Source of the DNA: UBA6144 sp964399165
GTDB taxonomy: Bacteria > Bdellovibrionota > Bacteriovoracia > Bacteriovoracales > Bacteriovoracaceae
Assembly (NCBI GenBank): GCA_964399165.1
Contig: CAYNPO010000016.1
Coordinates: 1-64,000 of the forward strand
Reading direction: 5' to 3'
DNA: 64,000 nucleotides
Shown here: in pieces, positions 1 through 8,699 of the stretch
Layout: each line of letters begins with the position of its first letter
Position numbering within the stretch: the stretch's first letter is position 1
Translations under genes and position numbers: made by a program
Notes under the pieces: generated by a model
The model's database searches: none
What the model was told of the DNA's origin: nothing
What the model saw: the letters and a program-made list of their open reading frames with translations, nothing else

Positions 1-24
1 CAAGATGCACCCACCTTTTTTTGG

Positions 25-51
25 AAAGGCCCTCGAAAGAGGGCCTTTCTT
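25..51 (+). terminator. Rho-independent terminator of an upstream gene
   Basis: A perfect 10-bp stem (25-34 with 39-48) closes on a GAAA tetraloop and is followed by a T-rich tail. It should end a gene lying left of the window. The next start codon (57) comes only 8 bases after the stem, so the following gene may start in the terminator tail. Confidence 0.85.
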
Positions 52-56
52 ATTTT

Positions 57-1895
57 ATGGCCACAAGACCTCTCAAGCTTCTCCTCATTCGAATGACGGC
101 CCTCATGGGGGTCTACACATGCTTGCGAGTAGCATTCTTCCTTTATCATCGGGGGGTATACGCCACACTCCCGACAGGGGACGTGGCATGGGCATTTCTC
201 CACGGAGTACGCTTTGACGTAGCGGCCCTCTGCTGGATCAACGCGCCTTTCTTGCTTATCGCATTCGTCCCCTGGATCCCTCGCACGCTAGAAAGGTTGG
301 CCTTCATTTTCGTAAACGCCTGCTTCGTGATCGTTTCTTGCAACGATTTAGAGCTGTATGCATTCAACGGAAAGCGCCTATCCCGGGAGTTCTTCACATC
401 GCTGGGTGACGACTTCTGGCAGCAACTGCCCCAAGTGTTCATGAATTACTGGTATCTCCCGCTGGCCGGTATCCTCATGGCCATGGCACTGGCGCGTGCC
501 GACGTGGCCATGGAAAACCGCTTACGGGATTCACACTGGAGTCGGTGGTGGAGGTGGGTGGTCTTGCCCCTGTCTCTGGGTTGTTTCTTCGTGGGAATTC
601 GTGGGGGGTTACAGCTTAAGTCCATCCAAGTCCAAACGGCCTTTGCACACAGGGCCAACGAGCTCGGGCACCTTACACTGAACACTCCCTACCATTTCCT
701 AAGGACGTTCAACCTGCCTCTGCCTTCCAAGCGTGCCTGGTTCAAACCCGAGCAGTTGCAAGAGCGCATCCACGCTCTCTCCCCGAACGTTGGCGTGCCG
801 GGTAGACCCAAACAGAACGTGATTCTCATTATTCTGGAAAGTTTTTCGCTGGAAACGGTGGAACAAGGCTATGCGCCTTTTTTGACCGAGTTGGGACGGA
901 AGGGCTTAATGTTTTCGCGTCACTTCGCCAACGGTCGGCGCTCCATCGAAGTGCTTTCGTCTCTCTTGGATGGCGTGCCCTCAGTGCTCGACGTCCCGTT
1001 CTCCAAATCGGCATCACAGGGCATGGCCCTGGAGGGAGTTGGGACCCGGTTACGTAGTGAGGGGTGGTCCAGTGCCTTTTTCCATGGGGCCGCCCGAGGC
1101 TCGATGGGGTTCGAAGCCTATACCCTGGCCCATGGTTTCCAGCGGTACCACTCGCGAGAAGACTATCGGGGGGGCGCGAATGCCTACGACGGGCACTGGG
1201 GCATTTACGATGGACCATGGTTCCGTTATTCCCTCGGTGAAATCGACGCGTTGGTCCCGCCTTTTTTCGTGGGCATTTTCACTTTGAGCTCCCATCAGCC
1301 TTACTCCATCCCTCCCGAGTGGCGCGGGAAGTTTCCCGGGGGGACCTTGGAGATCCATGAGAGCGTTGGATACACGGACCGGATGTTACGGGAGTTCTTC
1401 GCGGAAGCGTCCAAGCGGCCGTGGTATCCAAACACGCTATTCGTCGTCACTGCGGACCACACCCAAAAAATAGCCACCGAGAAATATCGTAATTCCGTCG
1501 GCGTCTATCGCGTGCCCCTGGTCCTCTTCCATCCCGGCTGGGAGCTGCCCCCGACTAACCTGAGGAAAGTCACCCAGCACGTGGACGTTCCCGCCACCAT
1601 CCTTGATCTGCTCGATGTTCCTGCCACGGGCCTCAACTGGGTGGGGGAGAGCGTTTTCTCGCCGGGTCCGGGGAAGGCCCTGCATTACCTTTTGCCGGGA
1701 TGGCAATATGTCCGAGGGGACAGGGTCTGGTTCTGGGATGAAAATACTCCCGGGAAAGCGCGGCATTGGGATGCGGAAAGCGGTAAATTGAGCTCGACCT
1801 CGGTGGAAGGCCTGGAACAGGAAGCTAAGGCGCAGATCCAGTACCTTTTGAATGGGCTGAGGCGTGGACAATGGCCATTTGTGCGCAGCGAATGA
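57..1895 (+). CDS. LtaS-like sulfatase-fold membrane enzyme (phosphoglycerol/phosphoethanolamine transferase type)
   Basis: About 612 aa. Five hydrophobic segments occupy roughly the first 210 residues, followed by an alkaline-phosphatase-superfamily domain facing the periplasm, which is the LtaS layout. Visible family motifs are ILESFS, NGRRSIE (where LtaS carries its nucleophile; here a Ser) and TADH, a metal-binding Asp-His pair. Such enzymes move phosphoglycerol or phosphoethanolamine groups onto envelope glycans or lipids; the substrate here is unknown. ATG 57 was chosen because the upstream in-frame TTG at 21 lies inside a terminator hairpin. No clear Shine-Dalgarno precedes ATG 57, and ATG 93 or 105 are alternatives, though they cut into the first membrane segment. 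Confidence 0.8.
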   Translation: MATRPLKLLLIRMTALMGVYTCLRVAFFLYHRGVYATLPTGDVAWAFLHGVRFDVAALCWINAPFLLIAFVPWIPRTLERLAFIFVNACFVIVSCNDLELYAFNGKRLSREFFTSLGDDFWQQLPQVFMNYWYLPLAGILMAMALARADVAMENRLRDSHWSRWWRWVVLPLSLGCFFVGIRGGLQLKSIQVQTAFAHRANELGHLTLNTPYHFLRTFNLPLPSKRAWFKPEQLQERIHALSPNVGVPGRPKQNVILIILESFSLETVEQGYAPFLTELGRKGLMFSRHFANGRRSIEVLSSLLDGVPSVLDVPFSKSASQGMALEGVGTRLRSEGWSSAFFHGAARGSMGFEAYTLAHGFQRYHSREDYRGGANAYDGHWGIYDGPWFRYSLGEIDALVPPFFVGIFTLSSHQPYSIPPEWRGKFPGGTLEIHESVGYTDRMLREFFAEASKRPWYPNTLFVVTADHTQKIATEKYRNSVGVYRVPLVLFHPGWELPPTNLRKVTQHVDVPATILDLLDVPATGLNWVGESVFSPGPGKALHYLLPGWQYVRGDRVWFWDENTPGKARHWDAESGKLSSTSVEGLEQEAKAQIQYLLNGLRRGQWPFVRSE

Positions 1896-1969
1896 CCCCG
1901 CCGGGTTGCCACTCAAAAATCCCTTAAGCTACCATAAATCATCAATTTCCTTCACTTTAGGATGCCTCC

Positions 1970-3586
1970 ATGCAGCCGCTGACCAGTTTCATTGAGCCGA
2001 ATTCGGCCGACTACCGCAGCAACCTGGAACATAACCGGGAGTTGCTCCAGGATCTGAACAAGCGTCTAGAAAAAAGCCGCGCGGGCGGGGGCAAGGAGGC
2101 GGTCGAGAAACACCGCGGACGGGGAAAGCTGATGGCCCGCGAACGGATCGAGCGCGTGCTCGACCCAGGCTCACCTTTTTTGGAGTTGAGCGCCTTGGCC
2201 GCAGACGGCGTTTACGAAGACGACGTGCCATCCGCAGGCATGGTCACGGGCATCGGCTTGGTTCACGGCGTGGAGTGCTTGTTCGTGGCCAATGATGCCA
2301 CCGTGAAAGGTGGGACCTATTTCCCGCTGACCGTAAAAAAGCATCTTAGGGCGCAGGAAATCGCTCTGGAAAACCATCTCCCATGCATCTACTTGGTAGA
2401 TTCGGGAGGTGCGTTCCTGCCTCGGCAGGACGAGGTTTTCCCGGACAAAGAGCATTTCGGCCGCATCTTTTACAACCAGGCCAACATGTCCGCTCGAGGG
2501 ATTCCGCAAGTGGCGGTGGTGCTTGGCTCCTGCACCGCCGGGGGAGCGTATGTGCCGGCCATGGCGGATGAGACTATTATTGTAAAAGGCAACGGGACGA
2601 TTTTCCTGGGGGGGCCACCGCTGGTGAAGGCCGCAACGGGTGAGGAGGTTTCCGCGGAGGATCTCGGTGGGGCGCAAGTGCACACGACTAAATCCGGCGT
2701 TGCCGACCACTTTGCCGAGACTGAAGAAGAGGCTTTGTCCAAGTGTCGCGATGTCATTGCCACCTTGAATTTCCGCCCTTCGCACCCGGCGAAGCTTGTT
2801 AGGGGTGACGTGACCCCGCCCCTGTTCCCCGTAGAGGGTATTTATGGGGTCCTCTCACGTGACACACGTAAACCCTTTGACGTGCGGGAGATCATCGCCC
2901 GCCTAGTAGATGGCTCCGCTTTTCAAGAGTTCAAGGAAAACTATGGCAACACACTGGTATGCGGGTTTGCCAAGATCCACGGCTACCTGGTTGGTATCGT
3001 TGCCAACAACGGTATTCTCTTCTCAGAGTCGGCGGTGAAAGGCGCCCACTTCGTGGAATTGTGCGGACAGCGCAAGGTGCCCCTGGTGTTCCTGCAAAAC
3101 ATTACCGGGTTCATGGTTGGCCGCCAGTACGAGAACGAAGGGATCGCCAAACATGGGGCCAAACTTGTTACGGCGGTCTCCACCGTGAACGTTCCTAAGT
3201 ACACCGTCATCATCGGGGGATCATTCGGGGCTGGCAACTACGGCATGTGCGGCCGTGCTTACTCGCCCCGCTTCCTCTTCATGTGGCCCAACGCCCGTAT
3301 TTCCGTCATGGGAGGGGAGCAGGCAGCCAATGTGCTCGCCACCGTCAAGCAGGACGCGCTCAAAGCCGCCGGCAAACCCCAGATGGGGGAGAAGGAGCTG
3401 GCCGATTTCAAGCGCCCCACTCTCGAGAAATACGAAAAAGAGGGCTCCGCTTACTATTCCAGCGCTCGCCTTTGGGATGACGGAGTGATTGACCCGGCCC
3501 AGACGCGTGACGTCCTGGGGCTATGCCTTTCCACCGGCCACAACCGCGAATTCCCCGACGCCAAGTTCGGCGTCTTCAGGATGTGA
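1970..3586 (+). CDS. mccB: Methylcrotonyl-CoA carboxylase, carboxyltransferase (beta) subunit
   Basis: 538 aa, the usual length for the MCC beta subunit (LiuB). It transfers CO2 from carboxybiotin to 3-methylcrotonyl-CoA, giving 3-methylglutaconyl-CoA in leucine breakdown. The protein has the double crotonase-fold carboxyltransferase layout with the family N-terminus (HRGRGKLMARERIE) and oxyanion-type glycine stretches such as GSCTAGGAYVPAM and GGSFGAGNYGMCGRAY. A TTAGGA Shine-Dalgarno lies 7 bases before ATG 1970. It heads a six-gene leucine/isovalerate operon. The next gene starts 3 bases after its stop, so translation is probably coupled. Confidence 0.95.
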   Translation: MQPLTSFIEPNSADYRSNLEHNRELLQDLNKRLEKSRAGGGKEAVEKHRGRGKLMARERIERVLDPGSPFLELSALAADGVYEDDVPSAGMVTGIGLVHGVECLFVANDATVKGGTYFPLTVKKHLRAQEIALENHLPCIYLVDSGGAFLPRQDEVFPDKEHFGRIFYNQANMSARGIPQVAVVLGSCTAGGAYVPAMADETIIVKGNGTIFLGGPPLVKAATGEEVSAEDLGGAQVHTTKSGVADHFAETEEEALSKCRDVIATLNFRPSHPAKLVRGDVTPPLFPVEGIYGVLSRDTRKPFDVREIIARLVDGSAFQEFKENYGNTLVCGFAKIHGYLVGIVANNGILFSESAVKGAHFVELCGQRKVPLVFLQNITGFMVGRQYENEGIAKHGAKLVTAVSTVNVPKYTVIIGGSFGAGNYGMCGRAYSPRFLFMWPNARISVMGGEQAANVLATVKQDALKAAGKPQMGEKELADFKRPTLEKYEKEGSAYYSSARLWDDGVIDPAQTRDVLGLCLSTGHNREFPDAKFGVFRM

Positions 3587-3588
3587 CC

Positions 3589-4359
3589 ATGGGGATGTTG
3601 GAATACAGTGAGGACGGCGCGACGGGGACAGTGATCCTGAACCGGCCTGAGCTGCATAACGCCTTCAATGCGGAACTCATCGCCGAGGCAACGACCCTTT
3701 TTAAACAATTGGCGTCCAGCTCTTTGCGCCTTTTGGTGGTCACGGGAGCCGGGCCGTCTTTCTGCGCGGGCGCGGATTTGAATTGGATGCGCTCCATGAA
3801 GGCCTATAGCGAGGATGAAAACTACCGTGACGCCAAGGCCCTAGCGGCGCTTTTCCGCGCCCTAAACGAGATGCCCTTTCCCGTCATCGGTCGGATTAAT
3901 GGCCACGCCTTGGGCGGTGGCTCTGGTCTGGTGGCCTGTTGTGATTATGCCCTGGCCGCTGAAGAGGCCCTCTTCGGGTTTACCGAGGCCCGTCTAGGAC
4001 TCATTCCGGCCGTGATTTCCCCTTATGTGATGGCAAAAATCGGCGAAAGCCAGGCACGGGCCTGGTTTCTCTCTGGCGAGCGCTTCAGCGCCGCCCGCGC
4101 CCGGGAGATGGGGTTGGTGCATGAAACTGTCCCGGTAGGACGAATGGACGAGCGCCTCATAGAACTCAAAAAGAGTTTCTTCGCGGCCGGCCCCCTTGCC
4201 GCCCGAGAAGCCAAGGCCCTGGTCTTCCGCGTGAGGCTGGCCCAAGACGTGGAAGACGAAACTTGTTGGCGCATCGCCCGCTTGCGGGTAGGTGCAGAGG
4301 GCCAAGAGGGCATGCGGGCCCTGCTTGAGAAAAGCCGTCCTGCGTGGAGCGTGAAATGA
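3589..4359 (+). CDS. liuC: Methylglutaconyl-CoA hydratase (LiuC-type crotonase)
   Basis: 256 aa from ATG 3589 (ATG 3595 is also possible). It is a crotonase-fold protein with the oxyanion stretch FCAGADLNWM and the sequence GLIPAVISPYV, both characteristic of LiuC/AtuE-type methylglutaconyl-CoA hydratases. It keeps the glutamate in FTEARLG that matches the catalytic Glu of enoyl-CoA hydratases, while the other Glu position is Gly, as in this subgroup. It hydrates 3-methylglutaconyl-CoA to HMG-CoA, linking the carboxylase to HMG-CoA lyase. Its TGA overlaps the ATG of the biotin carboxylase gene by 4 bases. Confidence 0.9.
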   Translation: MGMLEYSEDGATGTVILNRPELHNAFNAELIAEATTLFKQLASSSLRLLVVTGAGPSFCAGADLNWMRSMKAYSEDENYRDAKALAALFRALNEMPFPVIGRINGHALGGGSGLVACCDYALAAEEALFGFTEARLGLIPAVISPYVMAKIGESQARAWFLSGERFSAARAREMGLVHETVPVGRMDERLIELKKSFFAAGPLAAREAKALVFRVRLAQDVEDETCWRIARLRVGAEGQEGMRALLEKSRPAWSVK

Positions 4360-5849
4360 AGATCAAAAAAATCCTGATCGCCAATCGAGGCGAGATCGTC
4401 GTCAGGGTGGTAAAAACCGCCCGCAGCATGGGAATCGCCACGGTGGCCGTGTACGCGGATGACGACGCGGGCATGCCACACACACTCGTCGCCGATGAGG
4501 CCCACGCCCTGGGCGGTGGGACGCTCAAGGACACCTATCTTAACCAGACCAAGCTGCTGGAGATCGCCCGCAAGACCGGTGCGGACGCCATCCACCCGGG
4601 GTATGGCTTTCTTTCGGAGAACGCGGGTTTTTGTGAAGCCGTGGAAAAAGCCGGTATGGTTTTCATCGGGCCCACTCCCGAGGCGATCCGTCTGATGGGC
4701 GATAAGATCGGCTCCAAGGTTGCCGTAGAGAAGTTCCAGGTGCCCATGATCCCCGGTTACCACGGGCCCAACCAGGACGCTGCCTTCTTGGCCGCAAAGG
4801 CAGCGGAAATCGGATTTCCCGTCCTGATCAAGGCCTCGGCAGGAGGAGGCGGTAAAGGCATGCGGATCGTCCATGCCCCCGGGGAGTTTGGGGAGGCTTT
4901 AGCCAGCGCCAAGAGCGAAGCCGCCAAGGCCTTCGGCAATGACGCCGTCCTCCTCGAAAAATACGTCACCCAGCCCCGCCATATCGAAGTACAGGTGATG
5001 AGCGACACCCATGGCAACCACTTGCACTTGTGGGAGCGCGAATGTTCCATCCAGCGGCGGTACCAAAAAGTCATCGAAGAAACCCCCGCTCCTAACCTTC
5101 CCCAGTCGGTGCGTGAGGACGTAAGTCGCACGGCAGCCGCCATCGCCCGCGGGATCAACTACCGCGGTGCCGGCACAGTCGAGTTCGTGATGGGGCAAGA
5201 CAACAAGTTTTACTTCCTCGAAATGAACACGCGGCTGCAGGTGGAGCACCCGATCACGGAAATGGTGACGGGGCTGGATCTGGTGCGCCTGCAGATCCTG
5301 GTAGCGGCTGGAGAAAAGTTGCCCCTGAGACAAGAGGACATCCGCCAAAATGGCCACGCAGTGGAGTGCCGGATCTGTGCGGAGGACCCGGATAACGGCT
5401 TTTTGCCCACGGTGGGTACCCTTCTGCGCATTGGTCGTCCCACGGTTAAGGACGCGCGCCTGGACTGTGGTTTCGCCGACGGCGGGGTCGTGGGCGTGAA
5501 TTACGATTCCATGTTGGCCAAGCTCATCACATGGGCCCCCAGCCGAGAGGAATCCATCACCAAGATGCTGCACGCGCTGGACGAGGTGGTGTTCGCGGGG
5601 GTGAAGACCAACCGCGATTATCTCAGGCGCTTATTGGCCCATCCCGCTTTCCGTCAGGGGAAAACCCACACCCATTTCATCCCCGACCATAAAGAGGCCC
5701 TCCAGCCGGCTCCCGTCACTGGGGTCGAATTCGCGCCGCTGGTGGCGGCTTACCTACTCGCAGGACAAACGGCCGCCACGATGACGGGCCGGGGAACGGA
5801 GATGACGGGATCCACCCCGTGGACCCGGTTGCAAGGATTCAGGAACTGA
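4356..5849 (+). CDS. mccA: Methylcrotonyl-CoA carboxylase, biotin carboxylase subunit (no fused carrier)
   Basis: 497 aa from ATG 4356. ATP-grasp biotin carboxylase: N-terminal IANRGEI, the ATP-binding glycine loop SAGGGGKGM and the signature FLEMNTRLQVEHP are all present. It carboxylates biotin using ATP and bicarbonate. Typical MCC alpha subunits are about 650-670 aa with the biotinyl domain fused. Here the protein stops after a TPWTRLQGFRN tail, at the point where the BT/carrier region normally continues, and that region is encoded by the next ORF. The TGA at 5847-5849 and the ATG at 5851 are one base apart. An ancestral fission or a sequence frameshift could both give this. Confidence 0.92.
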   Translation: MKIKKILIANRGEIVVRVVKTARSMGIATVAVYADDDAGMPHTLVADEAHALGGGTLKDTYLNQTKLLEIARKTGADAIHPGYGFLSENAGFCEAVEKAGMVFIGPTPEAIRLMGDKIGSKVAVEKFQVPMIPGYHGPNQDAAFLAAKAAEIGFPVLIKASAGGGGKGMRIVHAPGEFGEALASAKSEAAKAFGNDAVLLEKYVTQPRHIEVQVMSDTHGNHLHLWERECSIQRRYQKVIEETPAPNLPQSVREDVSRTAAAIARGINYRGAGTVEFVMGQDNKFYFLEMNTRLQVEHPITEMVTGLDLVRLQILVAAGEKLPLRQEDIRQNGHAVECRICAEDPDNGFLPTVGTLLRIGRPTVKDARLDCGFADGGVVGVNYDSMLAKLITWAPSREESITKMLHALDEVVFAGVKTNRDYLRRLLAHPAFRQGKTHTHFIPDHKEALQPAPVTGVEFAPLVAAYLLAGQTAATMTGRGTEMTGSTPWTRLQGFRN

Positions 5850-5850
5850 C

Positions 5851-6342
5851 ATGAAACGCCATCTGTTGCTCAACCACACCCCCATCGTGCTGGACGTCAC
5901 CGGCCAGAGCGCCGACAGCGTCTCGTTCGTCTGGGCCGGCAAGGAGGAAACCTTCCAGGTCGTTGCTCGTGAAAGCGACACTTTAGTGTTGCGGGATTCC
6001 AAAGGGCGACAACATCGCATCAGCGTGGTCCGAGACAGCAATACGGCCTGGATTAGCGGCAATGGCCGTGACGCCGAGCTCGCTGTGGGTGGGGTGGCGG
6101 TCGCCAGGGTGCGGGGCGGGGCAGGCGCGGGAGCGGGACCTGTGGCCCCTATGCCTGGCAAGGTTTTCAAGCTTCTGGTTAGCCCCGGGGACATGGTCGA
6201 AAGGGGGCAGACGTTGGTTGTGCTGGAGGCGATGAAAATGGAACATCCCATCAAGGCGGACAAAGACGGCAAGGTCCGGAAGCTCGCCTGCAAGGAAGGT
6301 GACATGGTCCAAGGTGGTGCGTTGCTGGTGGAGCTTGAATGA
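5851..6342 (+). CDS. Biotin carboxyl carrier protein of methylcrotonyl-CoA carboxylase
   Basis: 163 aa. The C-terminal biotinyl-lipoyl domain carries EAMKM with biotinyl Lys129, preceded by the PMPGKV turn typical of these carriers. A Gly/Ala hinge (about residues 88-98) separates it from an N-terminal beta-rich part that probably corresponds to the BT domain of fused MCC alpha chains. It should shuttle carboxybiotin between the biotin carboxylase and MccB. Its TGA overlaps the following ATG by 4 bases (ATGA), so stoichiometric coupled translation is likely. Confidence 0.92.
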   Translation: MKRHLLLNHTPIVLDVTGQSADSVSFVWAGKEETFQVVARESDTLVLRDSKGRQHRISVVRDSNTAWISGNGRDAELAVGGVAVARVRGGAGAGAGPVAPMPGKVFKLLVSPGDMVERGQTLVVLEAMKMEHPIKADKDGKVRKLACKEGDMVQGGALLVELE

Positions 6343-7253
6343 GCACCGCCGACGTCCGACTGGTGGAAGTGGGCCCTCGGGACGGCCTTCAGAACGAGAC
6401 CAAGGTACTTTCTACCGAGGACAAGTTCGAGTTTATACGTCTGTTGGCCGAGTCTGGTTTGTCCACCATCGAGACCACCAGTTTCGTGAAGGCCCCGGCC
6501 ATTCCCCAAATGGCCGATGCCGCGGCTCTATTCAACCTCGTAAGCACTCGGCTCAAAAACCTGCCCGTCTCCTTCCCCTGCCTTGTGCCTAACATGCATG
6601 GATACCTGGCGGCCCGCCAGGCCGGCGTGCGTGAAATCGCTCTTTTCTCGGCAACCTCAGACTCCTTCACCCGGAAAAACGTCAATGCCACTGTGGCGGA
6701 GACCTTCGAACGCATGCGGCCCATAGCCGCCGAGGCGGCTAAGGACGGCTTGAGGGTGCGCGCCTACGTTTCCACCTCGTTCGGGTGCCCTTACGAGGGC
6801 GAAATTCCTTTATCCCGCTTACAAAAGGTGGTGGAGGACTTTATCGACCTCGGGGTTTACGAAGTTTCCGTGGGAGATACCACTGGCGTGGCCACCCCCC
6901 GCCAAGTCAAAGCCGCAGTTGCGGCACTGACTAAAGCGCACGGTTCCTCAAAAATAGCCATGCATTTCCACGACACCCGGGGCATGGCCCTGGCCAACAT
7001 CCTGACCTCGCTCGAGGGCGGCATCCGCACCTTCGACGCCTCCGCTGGCGGCCTTGGAGGGTGTCCGTACGCCAAGGGCGCCACTGGCAACGTGGCCACC
7101 GAGGACGTTTGGTACCTGTGCCGCTCGCAAGGTCTTTCCACTGGCGTGGACTTGGATAAACTCGTGGCGGCTTCCACTTTCATCCTGCGCAAGATCGGCA
7201 AGGAAACCCCTTCCAAGTTCCTGCGCGCCTATCTCAACACGGGATCACTATGA
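6339..7253 (+). CDS. mvaB: Hydroxymethylglutaryl-CoA lyase
   Basis: 304 aa DRE-TIM metallolyase. It cleaves HMG-CoA to acetyl-CoA and acetoacetate, the last step of leucine catabolism. The family sequence VGPRDGLQNE opens the barrel, and the C-terminal loop GGCPYAKGATGNVATED carries the catalytic Cys. The metal-binding HFHDTRG motif is intact. The length matches bacterial HMG-CoA lyases. The gene overlaps both neighbours by 4 bases (ATGA). Confidence 0.95.
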   Translation: MSTADVRLVEVGPRDGLQNETKVLSTEDKFEFIRLLAESGLSTIETTSFVKAPAIPQMADAAALFNLVSTRLKNLPVSFPCLVPNMHGYLAARQAGVREIALFSATSDSFTRKNVNATVAETFERMRPIAAEAAKDGLRVRAYVSTSFGCPYEGEIPLSRLQKVVEDFIDLGVYEVSVGDTTGVATPRQVKAAVAALTKAHGSSKIAMHFHDTRGMALANILTSLEGGIRTFDASAGGLGGCPYAKGATGNVATEDVWYLCRSQGLSTGVDLDKLVAASTFILRKIGKETPSKFLRAYLNTGSL

Positions 7254-8056
7254 GCGTACCCCACGAGCATGTGCAGACCGAACGCCAAGGCGACGCCCTG
7301 TGGATTTGGCTCAACCGCCCCGAGGCCAGCAACGCCTATTCTGAAAGCATGGTGCGCGACTTGCCGGAAGTCCTCGACCAGGTGGACCGAGACCCTGCCG
7401 TTCGGGTGGTGGTACTCGCCGCTCGAGGTAAGAATTTCTGCGCGGGGGGGGACGTCAAGGCCATGCGGGGCCACACCGGCATGTTCGCGGGTGGACCCAA
7501 CGGACTGCGCGAGCGCTACATGGACGGCATCCAGCGCATCCCGCTGGCCATTGCGCGCATGCGCAAGCCCCTCGTGGCCCTGGTTCAGGGAGCGGCGGTG
7601 GGGGCTGGCTGCGACCTCGTGGCCATGGCTGACCTGCGCGTGGCCGCCGAGGGTGCGGTCTTTGCCGAGACCTTCGCTAAGGTCGGGCTGGTGCCCGGGG
7701 ATGGCGGCGCTTGGTTCCTAGTGCGGGCCGTGGGCCACGCCAAGGCCAGCGAGATGTTCCTCACTGGACGAAACTATTCAGCCGAGGAAGCGCGCGGGAT
7801 GGGACTCGTGCACGAAGTGGTTCCGTCGGACCAATTGGTCCGACGGGGTGAGGAGCTAGCCGCCCACCTGGCCTCGCTTCCTCCGATCGCGCTGCAAATG
7901 ACGAAAAAGGCGCTTCAGCACGCGCAGGGGAGCACCTTGCACGCCCACCTCGACATGGTGGCGGCCTTCCAGGGGATCACCCAGCGCTCGTCGGACCATG
8001 CGGAGGCGCTCGCCGCGGCGGCCGAGAAACGCGCCCCGATTTTCCGCCACGAATAG
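7250..8056 (+). CDS. Enoyl-CoA hydratase/isomerase family protein
   Basis: 268 aa crotonase with the oxyanion stretch FCAGGDVKAM and GLVPGDGGAWFL. At the two positions that carry catalytic glutamates in enoyl-CoA hydratase it has Asp (GAGCDLV) and, by my alignment, Phe (ETFAKVG), plus an Asp in PGDGG. Simple hydration chemistry is therefore doubtful and an isomerase or other CoA reaction is possible. It is translationally coupled to mvaB and ends the leucine/isovalerate operon. No isovaleryl-CoA dehydrogenase gene is present in the window. Substrate unknown. Confidence 0.85.
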   Translation: MSVPHEHVQTERQGDALWIWLNRPEASNAYSESMVRDLPEVLDQVDRDPAVRVVVLAARGKNFCAGGDVKAMRGHTGMFAGGPNGLRERYMDGIQRIPLAIARMRKPLVALVQGAAVGAGCDLVAMADLRVAAEGAVFAETFAKVGLVPGDGGAWFLVRAVGHAKASEMFLTGRNYSAEEARGMGLVHEVVPSDQLVRRGEELAAHLASLPPIALQMTKKALQHAQGSTLHAHLDMVAAFQGITQRSSDHAEALAAAAEKRAPIFRHE

Positions 8057-8072
8057 GGGCGCCGATTATTTT

Positions 8073-8102
8073 TTGACAAAGCGGCGCGGGGCCCCGAACA
8101 AT
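8073..8102 (+). promoter_or_regulatory. Possible sigma-70 promoter before the Bor-like lipoprotein
   Basis: Perfect TTGACA at 8073-8078, then an 18-base spacer and AACAAT at 8097-8102 (4 of 6 matches to the -10 consensus). The predicted transcript start would fall close to the Shine-Dalgarno, so the -10 assignment is uncertain. Confidence 0.35.
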
Positions 8103-8121
8103 GGAGGAAAGGACATCCTCT

Positions 8122-8490
8122 ATGAAAGCTGTTCTCGGCTTTTGCCTTTTACTCCTGAGCGGATGCGCGACCATCCATTTCCGCTCCAACAACACCGTGC
8201 CCGTGACTTTCACCGGAGATGGGCGACATCAGAAAGAGGTGGTCATCGAGGGGCGCCAGGATTTTTTCTGGTGGGGAACCAGCCCCGAACACCACGTGGT
8301 CTATGTGGACGAGGAAGTCCGCAAGGCCGGTTACCCGGCCCTTTCCAAGGCCATCATTTACGAGCAGAAGAATCCGCAGAACATCCTGATCAGCTTCCTC
8401 ACTTTCGGCATCTACATGCCCCGGGCCTGGACCATCACGGGCTTTACCGAAGGTGAGCCTTCGCAACCTGCCAACGAATTGAACGACTGA
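8122..8490 (+). CDS. Bor-family-like outer membrane lipoprotein
   Basis: 122 aa from ATG 8122, which has a GGAGGAAAGG Shine-Dalgarno 9 bases upstream; the earlier in-frame ATG at 8101 lies before that site. Signal peptide with lipobox LLSGC (Cys15). The middle DFFWWGTSPE and the end LTFGIYMPRAWTITGF resemble the Bor/Iss lipoprotein pattern (FFLWG, then LTFGIYTPRTVTV). Bor proteins are surface lipoproteins first known from phage lambda and linked to serum resistance; a role here is not shown. A strong terminator follows, so it ends the transcript. Confidence 0.65.
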   Translation: MKAVLGFCLLLLSGCATIHFRSNNTVPVTFTGDGRHQKEVVIEGRQDFFWWGTSPEHHVVYVDEEVRKAGYPALSKAIIYEQKNPQNILISFLTFGIYMPRAWTITGFTEGEPSQPANELND

Positions 8491-8524
8491 CCGTCAGGAA
8501 GACTGTCTTCCACGGATGGATCAT

Positions 8525-8551
8525 GGGCCATGGATGGCCCTTTTTCTTTTT
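8525..8551 (+). terminator. Rho-independent terminator
   Basis: GGGCCA (8525-8530) pairs with TGGCCC (8535-8540) around a TGGA loop, followed by an 11-base T-rich tract. It ends the lipoprotein transcript. The remaining intergenic DNA up to 8699 shows nothing else I can name. Confidence 0.85.
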
Positions 8552-8699
8552 CCGCTGAAACGGGGCGGTCTGCGTCGTCGGCCGCGTCGGTTGGTCGTGC
8601 GGCGTGCAGGAGCACGCCTCCTCCCGTCCCTCCTTGCCTCCTAACATCCCACCCCGTTTGAGCGGAAAAAGCGTGCCAGGGATGCTGTGAGAGAGGAGG

